Shown here: positions 19,398 to 29,292 of the stretch, piece by piece
How positions within the stretch are numbered: the stretch's first letter is position 1
How the letters are laid out: the number at the start of each line of letters is the position of its first letter
From: Deltaproteobacteria bacterium
Lineage (GTDB): Bacteria > Myxococcota_A > UBA9160 > UBA4427
DNA: 64,000 bases
Direction: 5' to 3'
NCBI GenBank assembly: GCA_016713665.1
Contig: JADJOR010000005.1
Coordinates: forward strand, 744,001 to 808,000
Position numbers and translations under genes: made by a program
Notes under the pieces: generated by a model
The model's input: the letters and a program-made list of their open reading frames with translations, nothing else
What the model was told of the DNA's origin: nothing
Database searches by the model: none

Positions 19398-21182
19398 TCA
19401 GCTCTGCGTGCGGGTCTGTCTCCGGATCCAGGACTGGTGACCGATGCCGAGCAGATTGCTCACGGTCCAGTAGAGGACGAGGCCAGAGGGAAATGTGTAG
19501 GAAATCAGGAGCATCATCGCCGGCATCATGACGAGCATCATGCGCGCCTGGGCCGGATCCATCCCCGTCGTCGGTGTCATCTTCTGCTGTGCGTACATGC
19601 TGGCGCCCATCAGGAGCGGAAGCAGACGGACAGGGAAGTCGACACCCGGGAGTGTGAATAACAAGTCGGGCTGGCTCAGATCGTCGATCCACGACACGAA
19701 ATGCGCGTGGCGCAACCCGATGGAGCTGCGCAGCGCGTAGAACAGACCGACGAGAACCGGGAATTGAAGCAGGAGCGGGAGACATCCGCCGAGGGGATTG
19801 ATGCCTTCCTCTTTGTAGAGCTTCATGAGCTCTTCGGACTGCCGCTGGCGATCGTCCTTGTAGCGCTCCTGGAGCGCCTTCATCTTCGGCTGGACCGCGC
19901 GCATGCGCTCGGCCGAGCGCATCTGGTTCATCATGAGCGGCGCCGTCACGAGCCGCACCATGATCGTCAACACGATGATCGCGATGCCGTAGTTCGGGAT
20001 GAAGCGATAGAGCCAGTCGAGGGCGATCTCGAAGAACCGGGTCAGCGGCTCGAGCCAGCTCCAACCGCGATTGACCGAATGGGCGAGGCTCGCGGCGACC
20101 CGCTCGAGGGCCTCCGGGTCCTTCGGTCCGAAGAAGCCGCGCAAGTTCTCCTGCGCCGACCCGCTCGCCGCGACGGAAACGCTCGGCAGCGTCATGCGCG
20201 CTCGCCCCGAGACCGTCGCGTCGATGGCTTCGAAGACGACGTGGATGCGGTCCCGGGCCTCGGGGTCCATCAGCACGCCAGTGAAGTAGGGGACGTCGAA
20301 GCCCGCCCACTGAACCGCACCCTCGACGATCTCCTTGCCGTCCGGCGTTCCGCCAAACCCGAGGAAGCCGGCCTTGCCGAGACCCCCGACGAGGGTTCGT
20401 GTCACCCCGGATTCACCGCCGTATGCGAGCAGTGAGACTTCCTTGAAGTCGGCACGCGTGGATGTTCGAGCGGGCCAGAGCAGCTCGAACCCCGCGTCGA
20501 CCGGCTGGGCGAGGCGACTGTCGAAGGCGAGCTCGAGATCGAAGCCGAAACCGGAGGCGTCGAGGCGAAGGGTGCGCATGAAGACGCCCGCCTCGGTCTG
20601 GGCGCGCTGGACGATCTCCCGCGGACCCGCGTGGACGACCTCGTAGCGGGTCGGGGTAAAGCCGCCGGGAATGCCATAGATCCCGGTGCCGATGATCGCC
20701 TCGCCGGCTTCCACCAGGTCGATCGGGATCGAGCCATCCGGCAGGCGCTCGTCGTAGCGAACGAGCGACCAGCCCTCGATCAGGGCGGGGCCGTTCGAGA
20801 TGCGCGCGACGACGTCGCTGTTTTCGAGGGTATGAACCGCGGCCGCAATCTCGGGGCTCCGGCCCGATGCCGGCCGATCGTCTGCCGAACCAGCCACCGT
20901 GGTCGCATCCGGCGTCGGCGAGCCCTCGGCGAGCTCACCGACCGTCGCGCCCTTCGAAGGGGTGGCTCCCGTCGATCCGGCCGCTGCTGCATCCGAAGCC
21001 TCAGTCGGCGTCGCTCCCTCCGCGCTCGCCGACCGCTCCGTCCCGGAGTCCGACGCGACCACGGCCGAGCGACCCGACTCGGCCGTCGCCAAAGCCTCGT
21101 CGCGACGCTGGTCCTGGTAGAACAGGTAGCCGGCGAACACGAGCATCGAGAGCGCGAAGGCGATCAGGTTGTTGCGATCCAC
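19398..21182 (-). CDS. yidC: Membrane protein insertase YidC
   Basis: 594 residues. Inserts proteins into the inner membrane with or without SecYEG. An N-terminal helix (NLIAFALSMLVFAGYLFY) is followed by an Ala/Ser/Glu-rich linker (about 25-110), the large periplasmic beta domain, and the conserved C-terminal core starting at NYGIAIIVLTIMVRLVTAPLM. The hydrophilic-groove helix, the MRSAERMRAVQPKMKALQ coiled coil and ASMYAQQKMTP are all present. The tail is short and basic, as expected for ribosome contact. It is 9 bases after yidD and upstream of jag. Confidence 0.97.
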   Translation of the reverse strand: MDRNNLIAFALSMLVFAGYLFYQDQRRDEALATAESGRSAVVASDSGTERSASAEGATPTEASDAAAAGSTGATPSKGATVGELAEGSPTPDATTVAGSADDRPASGRSPEIAAAVHTLENSDVVARISNGPALIEGWSLVRYDERLPDGSIPIDLVEAGEAIIGTGIYGIPGGFTPTRYEVVHAGPREIVQRAQTEAGVFMRTLRLDASGFGFDLELAFDSRLAQPVDAGFELLWPARTSTRADFKEVSLLAYGGESGVTRTLVGGLGKAGFLGFGGTPDGKEIVEGAVQWAGFDVPYFTGVLMDPEARDRIHVVFEAIDATVSGRARMTLPSVSVAASGSAQENLRGFFGPKDPEALERVAASLAHSVNRGWSWLEPLTRFFEIALDWLYRFIPNYGIAIIVLTIMVRLVTAPLMMNQMRSAERMRAVQPKMKALQERYKDDRQRQSEELMKLYKEEGINPLGGCLPLLLQFPVLVGLFYALRSSIGLRHAHFVSWIDDLSQPDLLFTLPGVDFPVRLLPLLMGASMYAQQKMTPTTGMDPAQARMMLVMMPAMMLLISYTFPSGLVLYWTVSNLLGIGHQSWIRRQTRTQS

Positions 21183-21191
21183 GTTGGGCCT

Positions 21192-21515
21192 CTACGGAAC
21201 CGGGTCGAAGCCGCCGGCGTGGAAGGGATGACAGCGCAGGATTCGCGTCAGACCGAGCATGATCCCCCGCAGCAAGCCGTGCCGGGCGATCGCCTGCTCC
21301 GTGAATGCGGAGCAGCTCGGCTCGAAGCGACAGCCGCTGCCCAGGAAGGGACGGATCAGTCCGCGATAGCCGAGGAAGACCCAGCGGACGGCGAGAGGAG
21401 CTCGGGGAATCGGCCCGTTCTCCGCCGCCGTCATCCCCCGCAGCGTCACCAGGCTTGCGTCCGAGCCGCAGGCGAGTCGATCGGGGGGGTCCATCCGGTA
21501 TGCGAACACATTCAT
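21192..21515 (-). CDS. yidD: Membrane protein insertion efficiency factor YidD
   Basis: 107 residues from ATG 21515. The family core is intact: GYRGLIRPFLGSGCRFEPSCS, then AIARHGLLRG and RILRCHPFHAGGFDPVP, with the conserved Cys residues. ATG 21515 overlaps the rnpA stop (ATGA) and has AGGAA upstream, so I prefer it; ATG 21434 would give an 80-residue protein nearer to the family core. It helps YidC-dependent insertion at the membrane. The order rpmH-rnpA-yidD-yidC-jag is conserved. Confidence 0.9.
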   Translation of the reverse strand: MNVFAYRMDPPDRLACGSDASLVTLRGMTAAENGPIPRAPLAVRWVFLGYRGLIRPFLGSGCRFEPSCSAFTEQAIARHGLLRGIMLGLTRILRCHPFHAGGFDPVP

Positions 21516-22075
21516 TCTTTGGGATTTTCCTGATTCATTCCGGACGTTTGTGGCCTTCCGGAGGGGATCAATCGAGCGAGACGGGCTGAAAGCGCCTCGA
21601 GACTGAGCTCGACCCCGGGCCGGCGCGCGATCACCACGATGTCGAGAGGCGTTTCGAGATCGTGCCGATGCTGACGAAACCACTCCCGGACCCGGCGCTT
21701 GAAACGATTGCGCTCGACCGACGAGCCGGCCTTGCGCCCGACGGTCAATCCGATTCGACTACGCAGGGATCCCTCGGATCCGGCGGGCTCTCGAAGACGT
21801 CCCCGCAGTCCGGGCACACTCGTCACGACGACCAGGTCGGGCGACGAACGACGACGCCCTCCGCCGAGGACCCGATCGAAATCCCGGCGATCGAGCAGGC
21901 GATCGGCCGGACGGAATCGGAAGCGACCGGGCTTCGACGTCGCAACAGTCCCCACGTCGGACATCGGTCCAGGGGACAAAGACGGCTCGCCCTGGCCCCC
22001 GCCTCGCGTCTCGGTCCGACCTGAGCGGCCCCGCGCACCCTCGGGACGGCGGTCGCTCACCTCGTCGCCGGGCAT
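21512..22075 (-). CDS. rnpA: Ribonuclease P protein component
   Basis: Protein cofactor of RNase P, which matures the tRNA 5' ends. Conserved blocks: FRFRPADRLLDRRDFDRVL near residue 50, IGLTVGRKAGSSVERNRFKRRVREWFR (the RNR signature) and DIVVIARRP. ATG 22075 lies 13 bases after the rpmH stop and gives 187 residues; an internal ATG at 21964 would give 150, closer to the usual 110-150. The start is uncertain. The Arg-rich extension could be genuine as such tails occur in high-GC bacteria. Confidence 0.88.
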   Translation of the reverse strand: MPGDEVSDRRPEGARGRSGRTETRGGGQGEPSLSPGPMSDVGTVATSKPGRFRFRPADRLLDRRDFDRVLGGGRRRSSPDLVVVTSVPGLRGRLREPAGSEGSLRSRIGLTVGRKAGSSVERNRFKRRVREWFRQHRHDLETPLDIVVIARRPGVELSLEALSARLARLIPSGRPQTSGMNQENPKE

Positions 22076-22088
22076 CGATGGGCTCAGC

Positions 22089-22238
22089 CTACTTCGACGA
22101 GTTGGAGACGGCGAGCCGCTTGCGGCCCTTGGCGCGGCGCGCGCTCAGGACGGCTCGGCCGCCCTTGGTCTTCATCCGCTCCCGGAAGCCGTGGGTTCGA
22201 AGGCGCTTGATTCGGCTGGGCTGGAAAGTCCGCTTCAT
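22089..22238 (-). CDS. rpmH: 50S ribosomal protein L34
   Basis: 49 residues: MKRTFQPSRIKRLRTHGF, RMKTKGGRAVLSARRAKGRKRL. This is a textbook bL34. AGAGAGGAA precedes ATG 22238. First gene of the leftward rpmH-rnpA-yidD-yidC-jag unit; its promoter must lie in the gap facing dnaN. Confidence 0.96.
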   Translation of the reverse strand: MKRTFQPSRIKRLRTHGFRERMKTKGGRAVLSARRAKGRKRLAVSNSSK

Positions 22239-22710
22239 GACCGCGGATTCCTCTCTTCTCTTGAATGGGCAGCCGACGCGTCCCGCCGTCCGCTCTCGCG
22301 GTCGGGTCCGGGTCGGGGCCCCTGGGTTGGCAGGCGGGTCCGCACGACACGTGGCGACCACACCCTTTGAAACCGTCTGTCATCGCTGTCGACGGCTGTC
22401 GACGCTCGATCGATCCTTGGAAAGCGCGGGAGCTTACCCATCCGCTTCAGGGCGTGTCAATGCGCGCCCGACCGCCTCGAAGACGTCGATCCGGCCCGCC
22501 CGCGGCTCCGAGCCCGTGTTACTCTGCCGTCAGAAGACGGGATTCTGTCGCTTCGAGCCGCCCCGGCTGTCGGCCCGGACCGGTTCCGACGAGCTGCCGA
22601 CAGTTCTGGAAACGCTGGCGGTTCGCGGGTCTTCCCGAGTTTTGTCGGATCCTTTGTCGCTTTCTACTACTACCTATTCAATTCAATCTCCCAAGCAGAA
22701 GAGCAGGACG
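22239..22710. other. 472-base rpmH-dnaN divergent gap, classical origin position
   Basis: In many bacteria dnaA and oriC lie here. I found neither a dnaA reading frame nor any close match to TTATNCACA on either strand. It contains a direct repeat of GCTGTCGAC, an 8-base inverted repeat CTGTCGGC/GCCGACAG (22567-22574 and 22596-22603) and a short AT-rich stretch just before dnaN. It must hold divergent promoters for rpmH and dnaN. Confidence 0.5.
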
Positions 22711-23835
22711 ATGAAACTCACGATCCACAAATCCGAGTTCCTCCGTGGACTGGGACGCATCCAGTCGATCGTCGAGAAGCGAAACTCGATGCCGATCCTC
22801 GCGAACGTCCTGCTCGACGCGCCGAAGAAGGGCAAGGATTGTCGTTTGATCCTGTCCGCGACGGACCTCGAGGTCGGTGTTCGCAGTCAGCATCCCGCCG
22901 ACGTCGCTGCGGCAGGCGGCCTCACCGTCTCCGCCAAGAAGCTCTTCGAGATCGTCCGCGAGCTCCCCGACGAGAAGATCGAGCTCGAGGGCACCGCGAA
23001 CTCCTACCTCGAGATCCGCTGCAATCGAAGCCGCTTCACCCTCGCCGGTACCGCCGCCGAGGAATATCCCACGTTGCCGGAGTTCAGCCCCGAAAAGACC
23101 GTTCCGCTGCCGGCTTCGGTTCTCTCCGCCATGATCGAATGCACGATGTACGCCGCGTCGGTGGACGAGACCCGCTACAACCTGAACGGCGTCTACTTCG
23201 AAGTGTTAGGGGATCGAAGCGAGATCCGCATGGTCGCGACCGACGGCCACCGCCTGGCCTGCGTGGATCGCCCGATCGAAGGCGACGCCTCGGCGCTCAC
23301 GAGCGGCGTCATCATTCCGCGCAAGGGACTCGGCGAGCTGAAGCGGCTGGTGGACGAGGTCGACGCCGAAGAGATCGAGATCGCCTTCGGAAGCCAGAGC
23401 GGTCTCGCGCGGAAGGGCGACGTCAGCCTCGTCATGCGCCTGATCGAGGGCGAGTTCCCGAACTATGCCCAGGTCATTCCGAAGGATCTCGGCCGTCATC
23501 TCGTGCTCTCGAGCGAGGCGCTGGCGCAGTCGGTGCGCCGCGTCGCGCTGTTGTCCTCGGAGCGCAGTCGCGCGGTCAAGCTCGAGCTCGGTCAGGGGCA
23601 GCTCGTGATCAGCTCGAACAATCCCGACCTCGGCGACGCCCGCGAGGAGCTCGACGTCGACTACGCAGGGGATGCCTTGACCGTGGGATTCAATGCCCGC
23701 TACCTGCTCGACGCGGTCGGTGCGACGCGGACGAAGGAGGTCCGGCTCTCCTTCCAGGACGAGCTTTCGCCCTGTCGGATCAGCCCCCCGGACGACGAGA
23801 CGACGCTCGCGGTCGTGATGCCGATGCGGATCTGA
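22711..23835 (+). CDS. dnaN: DNA polymerase III sliding clamp (beta subunit)
   Basis: 374 residues. Ring-shaped dimer that tethers polymerase to DNA. MKLTIHKSEFLRGLGRIQSIVEKR and PILANVLL open the protein; YNLNGVYFE, ATDGHRLA and LIEGEFPNY are family blocks, and it ends with VVMPMRI, the standard clamp terminus that forms part of the peptide-binding cleft. ATG 22711 has AGCAGGA upstream. dnaA is not upstream and recF is not downstream; gyrB follows after 268 bases. Confidence 0.97.
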   Translation: MKLTIHKSEFLRGLGRIQSIVEKRNSMPILANVLLDAPKKGKDCRLILSATDLEVGVRSQHPADVAAAGGLTVSAKKLFEIVRELPDEKIELEGTANSYLEIRCNRSRFTLAGTAAEEYPTLPEFSPEKTVPLPASVLSAMIECTMYAASVDETRYNLNGVYFEVLGDRSEIRMVATDGHRLACVDRPIEGDASALTSGVIIPRKGLGELKRLVDEVDAEEIEIAFGSQSGLARKGDVSLVMRLIEGEFPNYAQVIPKDLGRHLVLSSEALAQSVRRVALLSSERSRAVKLELGQGQLVISSNNPDLGDAREELDVDYAGDALTVGFNARYLLDAVGATRTKEVRLSFQDELSPCRISPPDDETTLAVVMPMRI

Positions 23836-24103
23836 TCCCAGCCCATCGAGACCCCGTTTGATCGAAATCGATCCAGGCTCCGATGAGGATCGCCATTCTC
23901 CCGCTGGAGAAAGGCCATCTGAGCGAAAAACGCGGGTTTTCGACCTTACGCGACCCCGAGGCTTTCGTTAGTCTCCCAGCCTTGTCTGGACGTGCCAGGC
24001 GCCGCCATGGGCGAGCCGCGGCCGGACAGGGACGGGGCGGGGTCGTGTGCCCCGATCGACTCGTTGGACGACTCGCTAGGACGACTCGGTAGAAAGTTTC
24101 TCG

Positions 24104-26566
24104 GTGACTTACGACGCCAGTTCCATCGAGGTCCTCGAAGGCCTCGAACCGGTGCGAAAGCGGCCCGCGATGTATATCGGGACGACCGGTCCCGATGGCC
24201 TGCACCATCTGGTCTACGAAGTCGTCGACAACTCGATCGACGAGGCCCTGGCCGGCTATTGCACGGACATCCAGGTCATCATCGAGAACGATGGCCGCGT
24301 GACCGTCGTCGACAACGGTCGCGGCATCCCGACGGACATCCATCCGACGGAGGGACGTCCGGCCTCCGAGGTCGTCATGACGACCCTCCACGCCGGCGGC
24401 AAATTCGACGAGAACTCCTACAAGGTCTCCGGCGGTCTCCACGGCGTCGGCATCTCGGTCGTGAACGCCCTCTCCGAGCGACTCGACGTCGAGATCCGAC
24501 GCGTGGGCAAGATCCATCGTCAGACCTTTCAACGGGGGAAGCCCGCCGGGAACCTCGAGATCGTCGGCGAGACGACCGAGACCGGCACGAAGGTCAGCTT
24601 CCTCCCGGACTCGCTGATCTTCGCGACGACGGAATTCTCGTTCGACGTCCTGTCGAAGCGGCTGCGCGAGCTCTCCTTCCTGAACGCCGGGATCCGGGTC
24701 CAGATCCGCGACGAGCGGACCGGGAAGAGCCACGATTTCTGCTACCACGGCGGCATCAACTCCTTCGTCGAGCATCTCAACGAGAAGCGCGCGCCGCTCC
24801 ACGAGCATCCGATCTATCTCTCGGGCAGCCGGAGCTTCGACGATCACGGCCGGACGGTGAACGTCGAGGCCGAGATCTCGCTCCAGTACAACGACTCGTA
24901 CAACGAGTCCGTCTACTCCTTCGCGAACAACATCAACACGATCGAGGGCGGGACCCATCTGATCGGGTTCCGCACCGCGCTGACCCGCGCCTTCAATCGC
25001 TACATCGCCGCGACGACCAAGGGCAGCAGCGGCAAGGGCGCGAAGGCCGAGGCGCCGACGGTCTCCGGGGACGATCTGCGCGAGGGGCTCACGGCCGTCA
25101 TCTCGGTCAAGATCCCGCAGCCCGAGTTCGAGGGACAGACGAAGACGAAGCTCGGGACGAGCGAGGTCCGCGGCATCGTCGAGGGCATCGTCTACCAGCA
25201 GCTCACGACCTATCTCGAAGAGAACCCCCGCGTCGCGAAGCCGATCGTCGCGAAGATCCTCGACACCGCCCGCGCCCGCGAAGCGGCCCGCAAGGCCCGC
25301 GATCTGGCCCGGCGAAAAGGCGCGCTCTCCGACTTCAGCCTTCCGGGCAAGCTCGCCGACTGTCAGGAACGCGATCCGGCGAAATGCGAGATCTTCATCG
25401 TCGAGGGCGATTCCGCCGGCGGCACCGCGAAGCAGGGCCGCTCCCGCGAGACCCAGGCGATCCTCCCGATCCGCGGCAAGATCCTGAACGTCGAGCGCGC
25501 CCGCGTCGACCGCATGCTCGCCTCGGCCGAGATCCAGGCGATCATCGCCGCCCTCGGCACCGGCATCGGCGAGGATTTCGCCGCCGAGAAGGCCCGCTAC
25601 CACAAGGTCATCATCATGACCGACGCGGACGTCGACGGCAGTCACATCCGGACGCTGCTGCTCACGTTCTTCTATCGCCAGATGCGGGACCTGATCGAGC
25701 GCGGCTTCCTCTACGTGGCCCAGCCGCCGCTCTTCAAGGCCAAGCGCGGCAAGACGAGTCGCTACCTGAAGGACGAGCAGGCCCTCGAGGACTATCTCTT
25801 CGACATCGGTCTCGATGGGGCCCACGTCGTCTGCGGCGACGGCCAGACCCACGAAGGGGAAGGCCTCCGCGGGCTGCTCAAGAACGCGAGCAATCGCCAG
25901 CGCGGGCTCGACCATTTCAAGATCCGGCTCCTCGACGAACGCATCGTCGACGCCGCGACCCACGTTGGTCGACCGAATGCCCAGGATCTGCTCGAGCCGG
26001 AGCGGTTGCTGCGGGAGGTCGTGCCGCTCATCGACGCGGAGATCCTGCGCGCCCACCCCGCCGGCTCCCCCGACGTCGTGTCGGAGCTCTCCTGGACGAC
26101 GGAGCCCGAGCTCGACGGCCGCAACCACAAGCTCGTCGCCCGCTCGCGCCGCGCGGGCCAGACGCTGCGCAGCGCCCTCGACGGGGCGACGATCGCGTCG
26201 CCGGAGTTCCTGCGCCTCGTGCGGCTTGCGCAGGATCTGCCCGAGGTCGGCGCGCCGCCGTACGTGCTCCGCCACGGTGAACAGGCCGAGGAGACGTTCA
26301 CGCTCATCACGTCGCTGCTCGCGCGCATCCTCGAGATCGCGAACAAGGGCATGTCGATCCAGCGCTACAAGGGCCTCGGCGAGATGAACCCGGACCAGCT
26401 CGCCGAGACGACCATGAGCCCCGAGAACCGAAACCTCGTCCAGATCCGCGTCGAGGACGGCGTCGAGGCGGACGACGTCTTCACGACGCTGATGGGCGAC
26501 GTCGTCGAGCCGCGCCGCCGCTTCATCGAAGACAACGCGCTCTCCGTCGCGAACCTCGACGTTTAG
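24104..26566 (+). CDS. gyrB: DNA gyrase subunit B
   Basis: 820 residues from GTG 24104. ATPase half of gyrase. GHKL motifs are present: EVVDNSIDEALAG (ATP-Mg Asn), VDNGRGIPTDIHP and GGLHGVGISVVNALS. The TOPRIM domain has VEGDSAGGTAKQGR and TDADVDGSHIRTLLLTFFYRQM. The C-terminus reads QRYKGLGEMNP and ENRNLVQIRVED. Length is typical of gyrases with a medium TOPRIM insertion. The GTG has only a weak SD. gyrA follows after 23 bases. Confidence 0.97.
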   Translation: MTYDASSIEVLEGLEPVRKRPAMYIGTTGPDGLHHLVYEVVDNSIDEALAGYCTDIQVIIENDGRVTVVDNGRGIPTDIHPTEGRPASEVVMTTLHAGGKFDENSYKVSGGLHGVGISVVNALSERLDVEIRRVGKIHRQTFQRGKPAGNLEIVGETTETGTKVSFLPDSLIFATTEFSFDVLSKRLRELSFLNAGIRVQIRDERTGKSHDFCYHGGINSFVEHLNEKRAPLHEHPIYLSGSRSFDDHGRTVNVEAEISLQYNDSYNESVYSFANNINTIEGGTHLIGFRTALTRAFNRYIAATTKGSSGKGAKAEAPTVSGDDLREGLTAVISVKIPQPEFEGQTKTKLGTSEVRGIVEGIVYQQLTTYLEENPRVAKPIVAKILDTARAREAARKARDLARRKGALSDFSLPGKLADCQERDPAKCEIFIVEGDSAGGTAKQGRSRETQAILPIRGKILNVERARVDRMLASAEIQAIIAALGTGIGEDFAAEKARYHKVIIMTDADVDGSHIRTLLLTFFYRQMRDLIERGFLYVAQPPLFKAKRGKTSRYLKDEQALEDYLFDIGLDGAHVVCGDGQTHEGEGLRGLLKNASNRQRGLDHFKIRLLDERIVDAATHVGRPNAQDLLEPERLLREVVPLIDAEILRAHPAGSPDVVSELSWTTEPELDGRNHKLVARSRRAGQTLRSALDGATIASPEFLRLVRLAQDLPEVGAPPYVLRHGEQAEETFTLITSLLARILEIANKGMSIQRYKGLGEMNPDQLAETTMSPENRNLVQIRVEDGVEADDVFTTLMGDVVEPRRRFIEDNALSVANLDV

Positions 26567-26589
26567 AGAAGGGGTAGGGAAGCCAGACC

Positions 26590-29292
26590 GTGTCCGACGA
26601 CCCGATCGACCCGACAGACGATTCGACGCCGCCGCGGCCGCTGCCGGACGACCGCTATCCGACCGTCAACATCGAGGACGAGGTCCGCTCGTCGTTCCTC
26701 GCCTACTCGATGTCGGTCATCATCAGCCGCGCGCTGCCCGACGTCCGCGACGGTCTCAAGCCCGTCCATCGCCGCATCCTCTACGCGATGAACCAGGAAG
26801 GCCTGCTCTCGAACCGGGCCTACTCGAAGTCCGCCGGTGTCGTCGGCGAGGTCCTCAAGCACTACCACCCCCACGGCGACTCCGCGGTCTACGACTCGAT
26901 GGTCCGCATGGCCCAGGACTTCTCGCTCCGTTATCCGCTGATCGACGGCCAGGGCAATTTCGGCAGCGTCGACGGCGATTCGGCCGCGGCCTACCGCTAC
27001 ACCGAAGCGCGTCTCGCCCGCGTCGCCGAGGAGATGCTGCGCGACATCGACCGCGAGACGGTCGACTTCCAGCCCAACTTCGACGGCCAGATGGAAGAGC
27101 CGATCGTCCTGCCGACGCGGTTCCCGAACCTGCTGGCCAACGGCTCCGCAGGCATCGCCGTCGGCATGGCGACGAACGTCCCGCCCCACAATCTCCGCGA
27201 GCTGACCGCGGCCCTGATCCTCGAGGCCGAGAACCCCGACTGCACCCTCGACGACCTGCTCGAGAAGATGCCCGGCCCCGACTTCCCGACCGGCGCCGTC
27301 ATCTGCGGCACCGACGGCATCCGCAGCTACTTCGCGACCGGCCGCGGCCATCTGACACTCCGCGCCGTCGCCGCCTTCGAGCAGACCAAGCGCGGCGGCG
27401 TCCGCATCGTCGTCACCGAGATCCCCTACCAGGTCAACAAGGCGCTGCTCCTCGAGCGCATCGCGGAGCTCGTCCGCGAGGGGCGCCTCGAGGGCATCTC
27501 CGACCTGCGCGACGAATCGAATCGCGAGGGCATGCGCGTCGTCCTCCAGCTCAAGAAGGACGCCGCGGAAGACGTCGTCCTGAACCAGCTCTACAAGCTG
27601 ACGCCGCTCCAGACGACCTTCGGCGTCAACCTGCTCGCCCTCGTCGGCAACCGCCCGCAGACGCTCTCGATCAAGGAGGCGCTCCGCCACTTCCTCGAGT
27701 TCCGCAAGGAAGTCGTGATCCGCCGCGCGATCTACGACCTCGCGCAGGCCGAGGCCCGGGCCCACATCCTCGAGGGCTTCGCGATCGCCCTCGATCATCT
27801 CGACGAGGTGATCGCCCTGATCCGCGCCGCGGACGACGCGAACACCGCGCGCAGCCAGCTGATGTCCCGCTTCGGCCTCTCCGAGCGCCAGGCCCAGGCC
27901 ATCCTCGAGATGCGCCTGCGTGCCCTGACCGGTCTCGAGCGCCAGCGGGTCCTCGACGAGCTCGCCGAGCTGCGGGCGCTGATCGCGGATCTCAAGGCGC
28001 TGCTCGCGAGCGATGCGCGCATCCTCGAGGTCGTGATCAAGGAGCTGCGCGAGATCGACGAGAAGTTCGGCGACGAGCGGCGGACGGTGCTCGGGCCCGC
28101 CATCGACGGCATCACGAACGAGGACCTGATCGTCGAAGAGGACATGGTCGTCACCCTGTCCCACCTCGGCTACATCAAGCGCAACCCGATCACCCTCTAC
28201 CGCGCGCAGCGCCGCGGCGGGAAGGGCGCGAAGGGCATGGAGACGCGCGACGAGGATTTCGTGCGCCATCTCGGCGTCGCCTCGACCCACGCGTATCTGC
28301 TCTTCTTCACGAACCTGGGCCGGCTCCACTGGCTCAAGGTCCACGAGCTGCCCCAGCTCGGCCGCGCGGCCAAGGGCAAGGCGATCGTCAACGTGCTCCA
28401 GCTCCAGGCGGGCGAGCAGGTCCAGACGATGCTGCCGGTCCGCAGCTTCGACGACGCGGAAGGCGAGTTCATCATCTTCGCGACACGCAAGGGCGTCATC
28501 AAGAAGACCTCGCTCGACGCGTTTTCGAATCCGCGCAAGGCCGGCATCATCGCGATCAACCTCGTCGAGGGCGACGAGCTGATCGCCGTCGGCCGCAGCA
28601 CCGGCGAGGACGACGTGCTGCTCGCGACGCGCGAGGGCAAGTCGATCCGCTTCCAGGAGAGCGACGCGCGCCCGATGGGCCGCAGCGCGACCGGCGTGCG
28701 CGGCATCCATCTGACCCGCAGCTTGAACGGTGAAGACGAGGTCGTCGGGATGGAGATCCTGACCAACGCCTCGGCACAGATCCTGACGACGACCGAGCGC
28801 GGCTACGGCAAGCGCACGCCGCTCGACGAATACCGCCCGCAGAACCGCGGCGGTCAGGGCATCATCAACATCCGCGCCAACGAGCGCAACGGCGCCGTCG
28901 TCGGCATCGCCCAGGTCTTCGACGGCGACGACGTCATGCTGATCACCGACGGCGGCAAGGTCCTGCGCTGCCCGGTCGACGGCATCTCGTCGATGGGTCG
29001 CGCGACCCAGGGCGTGCGCGTCATGAACCTCTCGCCCGACGAGAAGCTCGTCTCGATCGCCCGCGTCACGGAAGAGGACCTCGCCGAAGGCGACACGACC
29101 GGCCGCCGTCCGAACCCGATCCAGCGCGCTCCGCGCGCCGACTCGGGAGAAGGCGATGCGCTCGGCGCGGCCGACGACGAGCTCGCGGACGAGCTCGAGG
29201 AGATCGACGACGCCGATCTCGACGCGGAGCTCGATGAGGACGAGGCGGAGCTCGACGGCGCAGCAGACGATTCCGAGCCGGACGACGAATGA
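26590..29292 (+). CDS. gyrA: DNA gyrase subunit A
   Basis: 900 residues from GTG 26590 with GGGTAGGGAAG upstream. Winged-helix and tower domains are complete; YRYTEARL holds the catalytic Tyr (about Y137). The quinolone-resistance region reads HPHGDSAVYD with Ser98 and Asp102, the susceptible-type residues. The GyrA box QRRGGKG (about 540-546) in the first beta-pinwheel blade identifies it as gyrase rather than ParC. The last 60 residues are extremely acidic (Asp/Glu/Ala). Its stop overlaps hemL in ATGA. Confidence 0.97.
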   Translation: MSDDPIDPTDDSTPPRPLPDDRYPTVNIEDEVRSSFLAYSMSVIISRALPDVRDGLKPVHRRILYAMNQEGLLSNRAYSKSAGVVGEVLKHYHPHGDSAVYDSMVRMAQDFSLRYPLIDGQGNFGSVDGDSAAAYRYTEARLARVAEEMLRDIDRETVDFQPNFDGQMEEPIVLPTRFPNLLANGSAGIAVGMATNVPPHNLRELTAALILEAENPDCTLDDLLEKMPGPDFPTGAVICGTDGIRSYFATGRGHLTLRAVAAFEQTKRGGVRIVVTEIPYQVNKALLLERIAELVREGRLEGISDLRDESNREGMRVVLQLKKDAAEDVVLNQLYKLTPLQTTFGVNLLALVGNRPQTLSIKEALRHFLEFRKEVVIRRAIYDLAQAEARAHILEGFAIALDHLDEVIALIRAADDANTARSQLMSRFGLSERQAQAILEMRLRALTGLERQRVLDELAELRALIADLKALLASDARILEVVIKELREIDEKFGDERRTVLGPAIDGITNEDLIVEEDMVVTLSHLGYIKRNPITLYRAQRRGGKGAKGMETRDEDFVRHLGVASTHAYLLFFTNLGRLHWLKVHELPQLGRAAKGKAIVNVLQLQAGEQVQTMLPVRSFDDAEGEFIIFATRKGVIKKTSLDAFSNPRKAGIIAINLVEGDELIAVGRSTGEDDVLLATREGKSIRFQESDARPMGRSATGVRGIHLTRSLNGEDEVVGMEILTNASAQILTTTERGYGKRTPLDEYRPQNRGGQGIINIRANERNGAVVGIAQVFDGDDVMLITDGGKVLRCPVDGISSMGRATQGVRVMNLSPDEKLVSIARVTEEDLAEGDTTGRRPNPIQRAPRADSGEGDALGAADDELADELEEIDDADLDAELDEDEAELDGAADDSEPDDE

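Noticed and set aside
22386..22420. Repeated GCTGTCGAC as origin iterons
   Set aside because: Only two copies and no relation to DnaA boxes.
23924..23942. CGAAAA...TTTTCG hairpin after dnaN as a terminator
   Set aside because: Only a 6-base AT-rich stem without a T-run in the right place; too weak to call.
23780..26275. An 831-codon minus-strand frame opposite gyrB
   Set aside because: Antisense shadow of gyrB codon bias; no recognisable motif.
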